Source: Candidatus Saccharimonadota bacterium
Lineage (GTDB): Bacteria > Patescibacteriota > Saccharimonadia > Saccharimonadales > Saccharimonadaceae
Assembly (NCBI GenBank): GCA_017533605.1
Contig: JAFWKF010000005.1
Span: 1-59,076, forward strand
Direction: 5' to 3'
DNA length: 59,076 bases
Shown: piece after piece, positions 44,827 to 53,945 of the stretch
Layout: each line of letters begins with the position of its first letter
Numbering within the stretch: position 1 is the first letter of the stretch
Notes under the pieces: model-generated
Database searches by the model: none
The model's input: the letters and a program-made list of their open reading frames with translations, nothing else
What the model was told of the DNA's origin: nothing
Translations under genes and position numbers: made by a program

Positions 44827-46713
44827 ATGAGTAAAATAATCGGTATTGATCTTGGCACCACTAACAGCGCATTTGCTTATATGGTTGCCGGCAAACCAGA
44901 GGTAATCACCAACGCCGAAGGTGATCGTACTACCCCATCCGTAGTAGCCGTCACCAAAAAAGGCGAACGCCTAGTCGGCAAAGTCGCCCAGCGCCAACGC
45001 GTTACCAATCCTAAAAACACTATTTATGGTATTAAGCGTCTTATCGGTCGTAAATTCACCGACAAAGAGGTAGAACACGACAAAGACATCAGCCCATACA
45101 AGATTGTCAAAAAAGGCAATGGCGTAGCTGTAGAGATGGATGGCAAAGAATATACCCCAGAAGAAATCTCCGCTATGGTTTTGTCTAAAATCAAAGCTGA
45201 TGCCGAAGCTTTCCTTGGCGAACCAGTCACCGAAGCTATCATTACTGTTCCAGCCTACTTTGACGATTCTCAGCGTCAAGCCACTAAAGATGCCGGTAAA
45301 ATCGCTGGTCTAGAAGTCAAACGTATTATCAACGAACCTACCGCCGCCGCATTGGCTTACGGTCTAGAGTCCAAAAAAGACGAAAAAATCGTTGTCTTTG
45401 ACCTTGGTGGTGGTACCTTTGATGTTTCTATTTTGGAACTCGGTGATGGCGTATTTGAAGTTATGTCCACCAACGGTGATACTCACCTCGGCGGCGAAGA
45501 CTTTGATAACATCCTAGTTAACTTCCTCGTTGATGAGTTCAAGAAAGACTCCGGCATTGATATTAAAGGCGATGCCGCTGCCATGCAACGTGTTAAAGAT
45601 GAAGCCGAAAAGGCCAAAAAGGAGCTTAGCTCATCTACTTCCACCGACATCAATCTTCCCTTCCTTTCTGCCGATGCCGATGGTCCTAAACACTTTGAAT
45701 ATACTCTTACCCGCGCCAAACTAGAAGAACTAGTTAGTGAGTTAATCGATCGTCTTGAAGAGCCAGTCAAAAAAGCTCTTAAAGACGCCAAACTTACTAC
45801 CAAAGATATTGACGAAGTTGTCATGGTTGGTGGTATGACTCGTATGCCAGCTGTTATTGAGAAGGTTAAATCCATCTTCGGCAAAGACCCAATGCAGGGC
45901 GTTAACCCAGACGAAGTCGTTGCTGTCGGTGCCGCTATTCAAGGTGGCGTCCTCCAAGGCGATGTGAAGGATATTCTCCTTCTTGACGTTACTCCACTCA
46001 CCCTCGGTATTGAAACCATGGGCGGTGTCCGTACTCCATTAATTGATCGTAACACCACCATTCCTACGTCTAAATCCGAGGTCTTCTCTACCGCTTCTGA
46101 TAATCAACCTCAGGTAGAAATTCACGTCCTTCAAGGCGAACGCGAATTTGCCGCCGACAACAAATCCCTCGGCCGCTTCATCCTAGACGGCATCGCCCCC
46201 GCACCTCGTGGCGTGCCACAAATTGAAGTCACCTTTAATCTTGACGCTAACGGCATTCTAAATGTCACTGCCAAAGACAAAGGCACCGGCAAAGAGCAAT
46301 CCATTACCATCCAAAACTCTGGCAACATGAGTAAAGATGACATTGAAAAAGCTCAAAAAGAAGCCGAAGCCCACGCCGAAGAAGACAAGAAGAAAAAAGA
46401 CAATATTGATGCCAAAAACCACCTAGAAAACACCATTTATCAAGCCGAAAAAATGCCATCTGATTTTAAAGATAAGATCGGTGATGACGACAAAGAAACC
46501 ATCAAAAAGGCCGTAGAAGAAGCCAAAAAGGTACTAAACGACGATAAGGCCGACAAAGATGCTTATGAAGAAGCTACTAAAGAGCTTAGCGACAAAATCA
46601 TGCCTATCGGCGCAAAAATGTATCAAGCTGAGTCTAACGACACCAAATCTGATGATAAAAAACCAGATGATGGCAAAGATGATGCTGTAGAAGGCGAAGT
46701 CGTAGATAAATAA
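44827..46713 (+). CDS. dnaK: Chaperone DnaK (Hsp70)
   Basis: At 628 residues this is a complete Hsp70: [51 protein letters not shown] in the ATPase, then the substrate domain ([14 protein letters not shown]) and an acidic EGEVVDK end. It folds proteins with DnaJ and GrpE, neither of which is present here. The ATG after AAAGTGAGGAAAAA is chosen; the longer frame upstream crosses the promoter and CIRCE. Expression is likely HrcA-controlled. Confidence 0.97.
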   Translation: MSKIIGIDLGTTNSAFAYMVAGKPEVITNAEGDRTTPSVVAVTKKGERLVGKVAQRQRVTNPKNTIYGIKRLIGRKFTDKEVEHDKDISPYKIVKKGNGVAVEMDGKEYTPEEISAMVLSKIKADAEAFLGEPVTEAIITVPAYFDDSQRQATKDAGKIAGLEVKRIINEPTAAALAYGLESKKDEKIVVFDLGGGTFDVSILELGDGVFEVMSTNGDTHLGGEDFDNILVNFLVDEFKKDSGIDIKGDAAAMQRVKDEAEKAKKELSSSTSTDINLPFLSADADGPKHFEYTLTRAKLEELVSELIDRLEEPVKKALKDAKLTTKDIDEVVMVGGMTRMPAVIEKVKSIFGKDPMQGVNPDEVVAVGAAIQGGVLQGDVKDILLLDVTPLTLGIETMGGVRTPLIDRNTTIPTSKSEVFSTASDNQPQVEIHVLQGEREFAADNKSLGRFILDGIAPAPRGVPQIEVTFNLDANGILNVTAKDKGTGKEQSITIQNSGNMSKDDIEKAQKEAEAHAEEDKKKKDNIDAKNHLENTIYQAEKMPSDFKDKIGDDDKETIKKAVEEAKKVLNDDKADKDAYEEATKELSDKIMPIGAKMYQAESNDTKSDDKKPDDGKDDAVEGEVVDK

Positions 46714-46723
46714 TCTACACATA

Positions 46724-46757
46724 AAAAATACTCTCTACTAATCTAGAGAGTATTTTT
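46724..46757. terminator. Bidirectional terminator between dnaK and 46764 gene
   Basis: AAAAATACTCTCTA, a six-base loop, and TAGAGAGTATTTTT: a 14-pair stem with A-run and T-run, serving both converging genes. Confidence 0.93.
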
Positions 46758-46763
46758 GTTACT

Positions 46764-47396
46764 TTATACTTCAGGTTTTGGAGCTTCTGGTTGTTGCACT
46801 TCAATCTTTTGTGGCTTCGGTGCTGGCGCTGCTTCTGCTGCTGGCTTCGGAGCTGCCGCTGGTTTTGCTTCAGCTGCAGGTTTTGGCGCTGGCGCAGGTT
46901 TCGGCGCCGGTGCTTCCTCATCCTTCACGACCACCGCTCTAATATCCGATGTATTCTCCCATAATACAATAATCGCCATCATCATTTCCATCATAATTCT
47001 AAGGAATATATTCCCAAACACCATTGTCGCAAGTCCAATTCCAATCATCGGGAGTACCATTTCATCGCGCCCTTGACACATTATAATCACGCTCATAATC
47101 GTCAAAAGGACTGCCAAAAACAAATATACGAATTTAATAATACCCGAAATCAAAATTGAACGAAAATTCAGATACTCTCTTAACCATTTTACAAATCTAC
47201 TTCTTGGTGCTTTCTTCTTTTCTACAATCAAAACAAACACTAAAATTGTTATAATTAGCGCTACAATTAATGCAATTATTACTACTCCAGTACTAACTCC
47301 ACTAAACGTGTCACCAACAGAAGAACCGCCACCAGATGAACCCCCAGCAGCATCCATCACGCGGCTAGCATTTTTTGTTAAAAACATACTCTCCAT
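46764..47396 (-). CDS. Membrane protein with Ala/Pro/Lys-rich tail
   Basis: The 210 residues have a Gly/Ser-rich start, three hydrophobic segments (about 36-60, 80-104 and 112-142, the last two methionine-rich), and a repetitive tail of APKPA-type units. No family is recognised. The tail may extend through the wall or bind a partner. AAAGGAAA four bases before the ATG supports the start. Confidence 0.72.
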   Translation of the reverse strand: MESMFLTKNASRVMDAAGGSSGGGSSVGDTFSGVSTGVVIIALIVALIITILVFVLIVEKKKAPRSRFVKWLREYLNFRSILISGIIKFVYLFLAVLLTIMSVIIMCQGRDEMVLPMIGIGLATMVFGNIFLRIMMEMMMAIIVLWENTSDIRAVVVKDEEAPAPKPAPAPKPAAEAKPAAAPKPAAEAAPAPKPQKIEVQQPEAPKPEV

Positions 47397-47471
47397 AGTT
47401 TCCTTTCAAGCATTAGCTTTATAACCCTATTGTACCATAAATTACAATATCAAATATGCTATAATGTATCT

Positions 47472-48227
47472 ATGAAAATTATCTTTCCAGAGTTAAATCA
47501 AAACTTAGTTGCAACTGAAGCTATTAAATCCTTCCCTGACACAGAATTCATCCCAGCCGATAGTCTAGATCAAGCGGCTAAGATGTTACAGTCCGGTCAA
47601 GCCGACTCCATGATTTCCGGCCTAGACTACTCCTCGCGTGATGTCCTTCTGGCCTACAAAGACCACATCTCACTTAGTTCTGACTTCTTCTCCAGTTGTT
47701 TTATCTGCCAAAAAGACGACCAAATCATTGCCATCGCCGATGGAGGCGTTAATAAACAACCAACTAAAGAACAACTTTATTGTATAACCGAAGATACCGC
47801 GAAAACCTACCAAGCCTTTACCAACAATCAACCTAGAATTGCCATGCTTTCCTACTCTACTTACGGCTCCGGCGGCAAAAATCCAGATCTTGAAAAAATC
47901 CACTTTGTAATTGATAAAATCAAACAAAACCACCCTGACTTTATTATTGATGGCGAAATGCAACTAGACGCCGCCGTTAATCCCGAAGTCGCCGCCAAAA
48001 AGACCAAGGGAAGCCCCATCAAAGGCGAGGCCAACATCCTCATCACTCCAGACCTAAATTCCGGCAACATTTTATATAAATCTCTGGAGCAATTCGCCGG
48101 CTTCACTATCGCTGGCCCCATCATCCAAGGCTTTAATATTCCTCTCGCCGACCTCTCCCGCGGCAGCACCGTAAAAGACACAATTTTAACTATCAAAGTT
48201 TTATTAAGCCAACTTAAAAGGAGTTAA
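47472..48227 (+). CDS. pta: Phosphate acetyl/butyryltransferase family protein
   Basis: A 251-residue protein covering the PTA/PTB catalytic domain: RIAMLSYSTYGSGG, DGEMQLDAAVN, and ITPDLNSGNI then PLADLSRGSTVKD. Phosphotransacetylases interconvert acetyl-CoA and acetyl phosphate. It is shorter than usual (about 330) and acyl preference cannot be told. The ATG at 47472 lies six bases after TATAAT (47460-47465), preceded by TGC. glmM follows two bases after its stop. Confidence 0.87.
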   Translation: MKIIFPELNQNLVATEAIKSFPDTEFIPADSLDQAAKMLQSGQADSMISGLDYSSRDVLLAYKDHISLSSDFFSSCFICQKDDQIIAIADGGVNKQPTKEQLYCITEDTAKTYQAFTNNQPRIAMLSYSTYGSGGKNPDLEKIHFVIDKIKQNHPDFIIDGEMQLDAAVNPEVAAKKTKGSPIKGEANILITPDLNSGNILYKSLEQFAGFTIAGPIIQGFNIPLADLSRGSTVKDTILTIKVLLSQLKRS

Positions 48228-48229
48228 AT

Positions 48230-49546
48230 ATGAAATACTTTGGCACTGATGGTATCAGGCAAAAAGCCGATGCTTTTACCCCAGAATTCTTAAGTTTTAT
48301 TGTTAAAGGCCTCGTAAATTACGGCGGCGACAAAATCAAAGTCTTCATCGCTGGCGACAATCGCGAGTCTAGCGAATGGATCCTTTCGGACATTAGCACC
48401 GCGCTAGAAACTCTAGGCACCGAATATTTTAACGCTGGCATCCTTCCAACTCCCGCTATTAATTATTGTTTTTATCAAATGGGATTTGATTTCGCCATTG
48501 ACGTTACTGCCTCCCACAATCCCCATACCGACAACGGCATCAAAATCTTTGAACGTGGCAAAACTAGCGGTGTTAAACTTTGCGAAGAAGGCTGCCAAAG
48601 TATAGAAGACGCTATCATTAAAGCCCAAGTCTTCCCTCTCGTTGCCACTAGCCTCACAGACGACCTCCACCAGCAAGCCCTAGAACTCTACCGACAGCAC
48701 CTATTAGACTATGTTGGCCAAACCAACTTTAACAATCTCAAAATCGGCATGGACTGCGCTAACGGTGCTACTAGCGTGATTAATAAAACCGTTTTTGAAG
48801 AACTCGGCGCCAACATCACTCTCATAAATTGTAACGAAAACTATAACACTAAAATCAACGACAACTGCGGCAGCACCCACACCGAAATGCTCCAAGAACT
48901 TGTTAAAAACGACAAACTAGATTTTGGTGTAGCTTACGACGGCGATGGCGACAGATGCTTACTCGTAGATAATACCGGCACGATAATTGACGGTGACGAC
49001 GTTTTAGCCATCCTCGCAGATTATTATAGACTTCCTGCCATAGCCACCACAGTCATGGCAAACCAAGGCTTAATTAACTGGGCTAAAGACCACAATATTA
49101 AAACCGAAATCACCGCCGTAGGCGATGCTAATGTCAAAGCTGCCATGGACCAAAACTCCATTTCCTTAGGCGGCGAACAATCCGGCCATATCATCCTGCC
49201 AAACGAATCCACGGGCGACGGCATGCTCACCGCTCTCGTAATGACCAAAGTCGTCACCGACACTAAAAAATCCTTACACGAACTCGCCAACGCCATGCAA
49301 AAATCTCCCCAAGTCATCGTTAATCTCACTGCTTCCCCAGAAATGAAAACCAACCTCAAAGAAAGCAAAAAAGCTAAAGAAACTTTATTAGAATATAACC
49401 AAAAACTAGATAAAATCCACGGTCGCCTACTCGTACGTCCTTCTGGCACCGAAAACTTAATCCGTATCGCTATGTGGGGAGATGACGAAAAAACCATCAC
49501 CACTCTCGCCGATGAACTAAAAACTAAATTGGAGGAAATTTTATGA
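48230..49546 (+). CDS. glmM: Phosphoglucosamine mutase
   Basis: The 438 residues match GlmM: KYFGTDGIRQKAD, the phosphoserine loop VTASHNPHTDNGIKIF, the metal loop YDGDGDRCLLVD, GGEQSGHIIL, and RPSGTENLIRI. It converts GlcN-6-P to GlcN-1-P for UDP-GlcNAc and peptidoglycan. AAAAGGAG precedes the ATG. It sits between pta and an acetyltransferase that overlaps its stop by four bases. Confidence 0.94.
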   Translation: MKYFGTDGIRQKADAFTPEFLSFIVKGLVNYGGDKIKVFIAGDNRESSEWILSDISTALETLGTEYFNAGILPTPAINYCFYQMGFDFAIDVTASHNPHTDNGIKIFERGKTSGVKLCEEGCQSIEDAIIKAQVFPLVATSLTDDLHQQALELYRQHLLDYVGQTNFNNLKIGMDCANGATSVINKTVFEELGANITLINCNENYNTKINDNCGSTHTEMLQELVKNDKLDFGVAYDGDGDRCLLVDNTGTIIDGDDVLAILADYYRLPAIATTVMANQGLINWAKDHNIKTEITAVGDANVKAAMDQNSISLGGEQSGHIILPNESTGDGMLTALVMTKVVTDTKKSLHELANAMQKSPQVIVNLTASPEMKTNLKESKKAKETLLEYNQKLDKIHGRLLVRPSGTENLIRIAMWGDDEKTITTLADELKTKLEEIL

Positions 49547-49983
49547 TTATCAAAAAACTAGACAAATATTCTGAAGCTACTGCAAATAGAATTCGCGAAC
49601 TTTTAATCCAACTTTCTCGCAGTGGCAAAGACCGCGGCGAAATACCCAAAGAATGGTTTGAAGACCTCATTAATTCCGACTATCACGACATGCTCGTGGC
49701 CTACGACGACGATGATAAAATCATTGGTATCGCCACTCTTTCCGTCACCATGGGCCCCATCACCAGAAAAAACGCCTACCTAGAAGATTTCGTCACAGAC
49801 CAAACCGTGCGCGGTCAAGGCGTTGGCTCTGCTCTCTGGCAAGCTATGCTAGACTGGGCTAAAGAAAAAGGTTGCGGCAATCTAGTCTTTACCTGCGGTG
49901 TCGGCCGTGAAAAAGCCCAAGAATTCTACAAAAACCACGGTGCCGATATTTACGATACTAATTTCTTTCGCAAAGCGATATAA
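49543..49983 (+). CDS. GNAT-family N-acetyltransferase
   Basis: The 146 residues have the GNAT acetyl-CoA loop VRGQGVGSALW, the preceding strand AYLEDFVTDQ, and a late EFYKNHGAD. This resembles eukaryotic-type glucosamine-phosphate acetyltransferases in general layout, and the ATGA overlap with glmM supports amino-sugar acetylation, but the substrate is inferred only. Its 3' end overlaps the convergent ligase gene by 26 bases. Confidence 0.85.
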   Translation: MIIKKLDKYSEATANRIRELLIQLSRSGKDRGEIPKEWFEDLINSDYHDMLVAYDDDDKIIGIATLSVTMGPITRKNAYLEDFVTDQTVRGQGVGSALWQAMLDWAKEKGCGNLVFTCGVGREKAQEFYKNHGADIYDTNFFRKAI

Positions 49984-51382
49984 GTAACGCCGGCAAAAGA
50001 TAAATCTGCAAAGCGTTCGGTAGTCCAGAAAAGAACATCAAAGTTATTCCATAAGCCACTAAAATCGTTAAACTAAGTGGTACGTTTTTGCGCCTAAACA
50101 CAGCTCGCACAATTAACACAATTGTGAGTACCAAAAACGCCACGCCCACCAAACCAGTCTCAAGAAGCAAGCTAGCATATTCATTCTGTACAATTTCTTT
50201 CGGCGCCGGCGAAAGTCCATTTACGTACAACGCTTGCCCAGCTCCACCTAGCCCCACGCCAAACATCACAGTCTTAAAATCTTTAGACCATACACTGATA
50301 GCAGCGTCAGTTAGTCTTAGACGCGTATCCGTAGATTCTGACACATAACCATCATAAATCGCCGTCTCATTCTCCTCTAAACTTTCCTCCGTATTCTCTT
50401 CCCCATCATCTTTAATAGCTTCATCACTTTGTTCTCTCACATCAATCACGCCAAGAGACAAATGATTCAAAACTTTCGCCACACCAGTCTGATAAGTATC
50501 GTCCGTGTGGCTCGCATCTGCCATAATACCCTGTAAATTTAGTGTAAACAAAAATGCAATAACAATCATCAGCCACATTTTGCCCAGTGCCCAAAAGATT
50601 TTTTGTCTGCAAAGCATCGCGGTCATAAAAATCATACTTACCACAAACGCATAAATCGCCCCCCGCGAAAACGTCAAAAACAATGTAATTGTAAGTATTA
50701 AAACTAAAGCTATGCTCATTGAGGACCGTAAGCTTGGGCGAGCGCCCTTGAGCGTGTCCGAAATGGGCATAGCTTTAGTTACGTATATATACATTGCCAC
50801 TATCGTTGGCGCCAACAACAAATTCCCCATAAACTGCGGTTCTATCGCAAACCCATTCGGATGCGGAAACCCAAACATCTGGTAAGTACAACCCGCGCAC
50901 AGCAAGCTATACTCCCGCGAAACTCCCACAATATCCAAAATACACTGCACAAAACACCAAACACAAATTACTAGCGTAGACCCAAAGAATACTTTAAAGA
51001 ATTTTTCCTTAAACCCATCTTCAGAAAACAAACTCTTCAGTTGCCAGAACGAAAATCCCGCAAAATATATCAACCACAAAATCCCGACCGTGAGTAACCC
51101 CCTCAAACTATTCAGCGACCACAAAACCGACAAGCTCAGAAAAATCGGAAACAGCAACCAACCCCAATACTTAAAAATTTTGTTCAAAAATTTCCTCTTT
51201 ATTAGCATAAAGAACGCCAAAATATCAAACACCACCAGCCAAATAATTGGCAAAGAAATCTCAAAGTTCATTGATTCACTACTGCCAAAATGAATCAATG
51301 GATAATACGAAAAAAACAACACTCCCGGCAAAATGTAAATCAAAAACCTAAAAAACTTTTCGGCTTTATTTAGTTTTGTCAT
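49958..51382 (-). CDS. O-antigen ligase / polymerase-like membrane protein
   Basis: A 474-residue protein with 10 or more membrane segments and one large external loop (about 300-390, containing SLGVIDVREQSDE and RLRLTDAAISVWSKDF). FGVGLGGAGQALYVNG followed by VQNEYASLLLETGLVG matches the Wzy_C/O-antigen ligase family. It probably joins or polymerises surface glycan units. It overlaps the upstream glycosyltransferase by 17 bases and is last in the polysaccharide operon. Confidence 0.85.
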   Translation of the reverse strand: MTKLNKAEKFFRFLIYILPGVLFFSYYPLIHFGSSESMNFEISLPIIWLVVFDILAFFMLIKRKFLNKIFKYWGWLLFPIFLSLSVLWSLNSLRGLLTVGILWLIYFAGFSFWQLKSLFSEDGFKEKFFKVFFGSTLVICVWCFVQCILDIVGVSREYSLLCAGCTYQMFGFPHPNGFAIEPQFMGNLLLAPTIVAMYIYVTKAMPISDTLKGARPSLRSSMSIALVLILTITLFLTFSRGAIYAFVVSMIFMTAMLCRQKIFWALGKMWLMIVIAFLFTLNLQGIMADASHTDDTYQTGVAKVLNHLSLGVIDVREQSDEAIKDDGEENTEESLEENETAIYDGYVSESTDTRLRLTDAAISVWSKDFKTVMFGVGLGGAGQALYVNGLSPAPKEIVQNEYASLLLETGLVGVAFLVLTIVLIVRAVFRRKNVPLSLTILVAYGITLMFFSGLPNALQIYLLPALLISLCERN

Positions 51383-52505
51383 CTACAAAATCCTTAATTT
51401 CCTTGTCAAAGCGCTCAATATCAAATTTATCAGCAGTCTTTGGGATTTTATTTCGATTAAATTTCATTTTTTCAAATCTCATAATCGCTTCTGCTAGCCC
51501 TTTCGCCGACTGCGGTTTAAATAAAACTCCATTCTCGCCATCAATAATATAATCATTAGCCCCACCTACGCCAAACGCAATCACCGGGCATCCCGCCGCC
51601 AACGCCTCTACCGGCGCAATTCCAAATGGTTCTAGACTCGGGAACAAATATCCTTTCGCCCCAGCCAAATATTCTGCCAGTTTTTTCTTGTCCATAATCG
51701 GCAAAAACTCCACCAACCCAGAATCCTTTGCCAACCTTTCTAGCTTTTTGTGCTCTGGCCCATTGCCAATTATCACTAACTTCCTCTGCGTCATCATACA
51801 AGCCTTAATCGCAAGATCAATCTTTTTCCAATTTACTTGTCGCGAAGTCGTAATAAACTTATCACCAATTTCCGCCTTCTTCGCTGGATTTTTAAAATCA
51901 CTAATCTCCACTGGAGGATGAATAATCTTAGCCTCACGCTTATAATGTTTTTTGATTTGCTTCTTAGCATAGTCAGAAATCGTAATATAATAATCTGGAT
52001 TCTTCGCCGCTTTTAAATCGGCTCTTCTAAGTGGCACCAAAAGAACCTTAAAGAAAAATCTAACCAAAGGATTAAGCAACCCAAATCCAGGGTTTTTAAT
52101 ATATTCATCACGCATCTGCCAATAATACTGAGTCGGCACATGACAATAAGAAATATGGATTCCGTTTGGATTTTTTACATTTTTCTTACCCTTATCATGA
52201 AGTCGCTTTCCAGACTTCACGGCCTTTGCCTCTGCCCCTGTTACAGAAATAATCAAATCATATTCAGAAAGATCTAAATGCGAAAAATACCATTGTCTAA
52301 AAGGCCCCAGAACCCGGCGCATACCGGCCGGAAACTTTTGCAACCAACCAGTGCGAATGTCCACACCTTTAAACCAATCAATCCCCTTCTCATCATATTG
52401 CGAAGTATAAATTGGCGCCTCCGGATACAAATGATGTAGCTCCAACAAGACCTTTTCCGCCCCACCCACGTTAGTAAGCCAATCGCATACTAGGGCAACT
52501 TTCAT
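51366..52505 (-). CDS. GT4-type glycosyltransferase
   Basis: The 379-residue GT-B enzyme starts KVALVCDWLTNVGGAEKVLLEL and ends with the nucleotide-sugar site LFPSLEPFGIAPVEALAAGCPVIAF (Glu-x7-Glu type). It resembles mannosyl- or rhamnosyltransferases of O-antigen and capsule clusters. Cytosolic, membrane-associated. It overlaps both neighbours in the operon. Confidence 0.9.
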   Translation of the reverse strand: MKVALVCDWLTNVGGAEKVLLELHHLYPEAPIYTSQYDEKGIDWFKGVDIRTGWLQKFPAGMRRVLGPFRQWYFSHLDLSEYDLIISVTGAEAKAVKSGKRLHDKGKKNVKNPNGIHISYCHVPTQYYWQMRDEYIKNPGFGLLNPLVRFFFKVLLVPLRRADLKAAKNPDYYITISDYAKKQIKKHYKREAKIIHPPVEISDFKNPAKKAEIGDKFITTSRQVNWKKIDLAIKACMMTQRKLVIIGNGPEHKKLERLAKDSGLVEFLPIMDKKKLAEYLAGAKGYLFPSLEPFGIAPVEALAAGCPVIAFGVGGANDYIIDGENGVLFKPQSAKGLAEAIMRFEKMKFNRNKIPKTADKFDIERFDKEIKDFVDDKTK

Positions 52506-53926
52506 TTTGCCCCATCTCTCTTTAACACTGATACGATAGTCTTAAAGAAAATTGAAAGGTCTAGCATGAGTGACCAATTCTTCACATAATAAATATCCAG
52601 TGCTCGCCTTTCTTCAAACGAAATATCCCTTCGTCCGGACACCTGCGCAAAACCTGTTAATCCAGACTTTACGGTTAAAATCAGTGATCTATCACCATAA
52701 TCACGTAATTCTCCAGGCAACAATGCCCTCGGCCCAATCAAAGAAATATCACCCTTTAATATATTGAACAATTGCGGTAACTCATCAAGCGAAGTTTTAC
52801 GAATAAAATGCCCAAACTTAGTAATTCTTGGATCGTTTTTAAGATAGTCTCCATCAGCACGATATTTTTTAATCAGCTCTGGTTTGCCCATCTTCTTAAA
52901 TGCCGCCTCCGCCGGCATCCCACTATACTCCTGCTTCATTGACCGAAACTTATAGCAATTAAATTTGCGGTTATACTGCGTCAATCTCTGGTCGGTATAA
53001 ATCGCCGGCGCCTTAAAATCACTAACTTTTAATATAATCCAAGTAATCAGCATCGGAATTGCTGCGATAATAATTGCAACCAAACTAAACAAAATATCAA
53101 ACAAGCGCTTCAGTACCACATACCCACCAGAAAGTGGCGTTGCTTTTACTAGCACTGCAGGTGTATTTCCTACTAACTCCAATTCACCAAAATGTGAAGA
53201 AAGCGCCGTCTCACTTGGCACAAAATAGTATAATAAATGCCGATTAATCGCCTGACGATAAACATATTCTGTAGATTTTTCATCCGTCTGAAAAATCACA
53301 TCCACATCCGCCTTCTTTAAAGCATCTTTTAAAGAAGAATACTGTTTAGTCTTCAAATCTCTCGGTATAAACTTACGATTCGCCACTACGCCGGCCAATC
53401 TATAACCCGCTTCCGGCGTTGCAGTTATATAATCTGCCAAATACTCAGTATTTTTATGATTCCCGACAATCACTACCCGTTTCGTGCCATAATCTTTCTT
53501 AAAAATCATCCTCACAAAGAATCTAATTACAATCCGCCCAATTAACAAGAATATAAACGACAAAATTGCCGCTGTAATTGCCATTACTCGCACCGGAAAA
53601 AGATCATCGCCCTTAAAGAAATCATATACAATCAGCGCCGCCACGGCTAAAACTGCCGCTAACACCAACCGACCTCTCTCTGGTAATCGCGACTTGCCAA
53701 GAAATATATCTTTCCGATAAAGCCCCAGCACTGCAAGAATAATTATCAAAATCGGTATCAAAGTCGCCACCGTAGCGAGATAATCGTAAAACTGAAACTC
53801 AAAAACATATGGTCGTGGATCAATTTTCACACGAATGTAATATGCCATCGCAAAAGACAGCATCAACATCAGCGCATCCCCTATTATTAAACACAACCTT
53901 AAAACAAAATCGGACTTTTTCCGCAT
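52502..53926 (-). CDS. Polyprenyl-phosphate sugar-1-phosphate transferase (WbaP-like)
   Basis: A 474-residue priming enzyme for surface polysaccharide. N-terminal membrane segments (about 8-130), a Rossmann domain (KRVVIVGNHKNTEYLADYI), another membrane segment (near 280), then the catalytic domain: YKFRSM, RKTSLDELPQLFNILKGDIS, IGPRALLPGE and FAQVSGRRDIS. It starts repeat synthesis on undecaprenyl phosphate. The ATG is six bases after TATAAT (53933-53938), preceded by TGC, giving a leaderless start to the operon. Confidence 0.93.
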   Translation of the reverse strand: MRKKSDFVLRLCLIIGDALMLMLSFAMAYYIRVKIDPRPYVFEFQFYDYLATVATLIPILIIILAVLGLYRKDIFLGKSRLPERGRLVLAAVLAVAALIVYDFFKGDDLFPVRVMAITAAILSFIFLLIGRIVIRFFVRMIFKKDYGTKRVVIVGNHKNTEYLADYITATPEAGYRLAGVVANRKFIPRDLKTKQYSSLKDALKKADVDVIFQTDEKSTEYVYRQAINRHLLYYFVPSETALSSHFGELELVGNTPAVLVKATPLSGGYVVLKRLFDILFSLVAIIIAAIPMLITWIILKVSDFKAPAIYTDQRLTQYNRKFNCYKFRSMKQEYSGMPAEAAFKKMGKPELIKKYRADGDYLKNDPRITKFGHFIRKTSLDELPQLFNILKGDISLIGPRALLPGELRDYGDRSLILTVKSGLTGFAQVSGRRDISFEERRALDIYYVKNWSLMLDLSIFFKTIVSVLKRDGAK

Positions 53927-53945
53927 AAGTATATTATAGCATTTT

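Noticed and set aside
46756-47076. 106-codon frame rich in Gly/Ala on the plus strand
   Set aside because: It is the opposite strand of the Ala/Pro-rich tail of the 46764 gene; its composition follows from that repeat.
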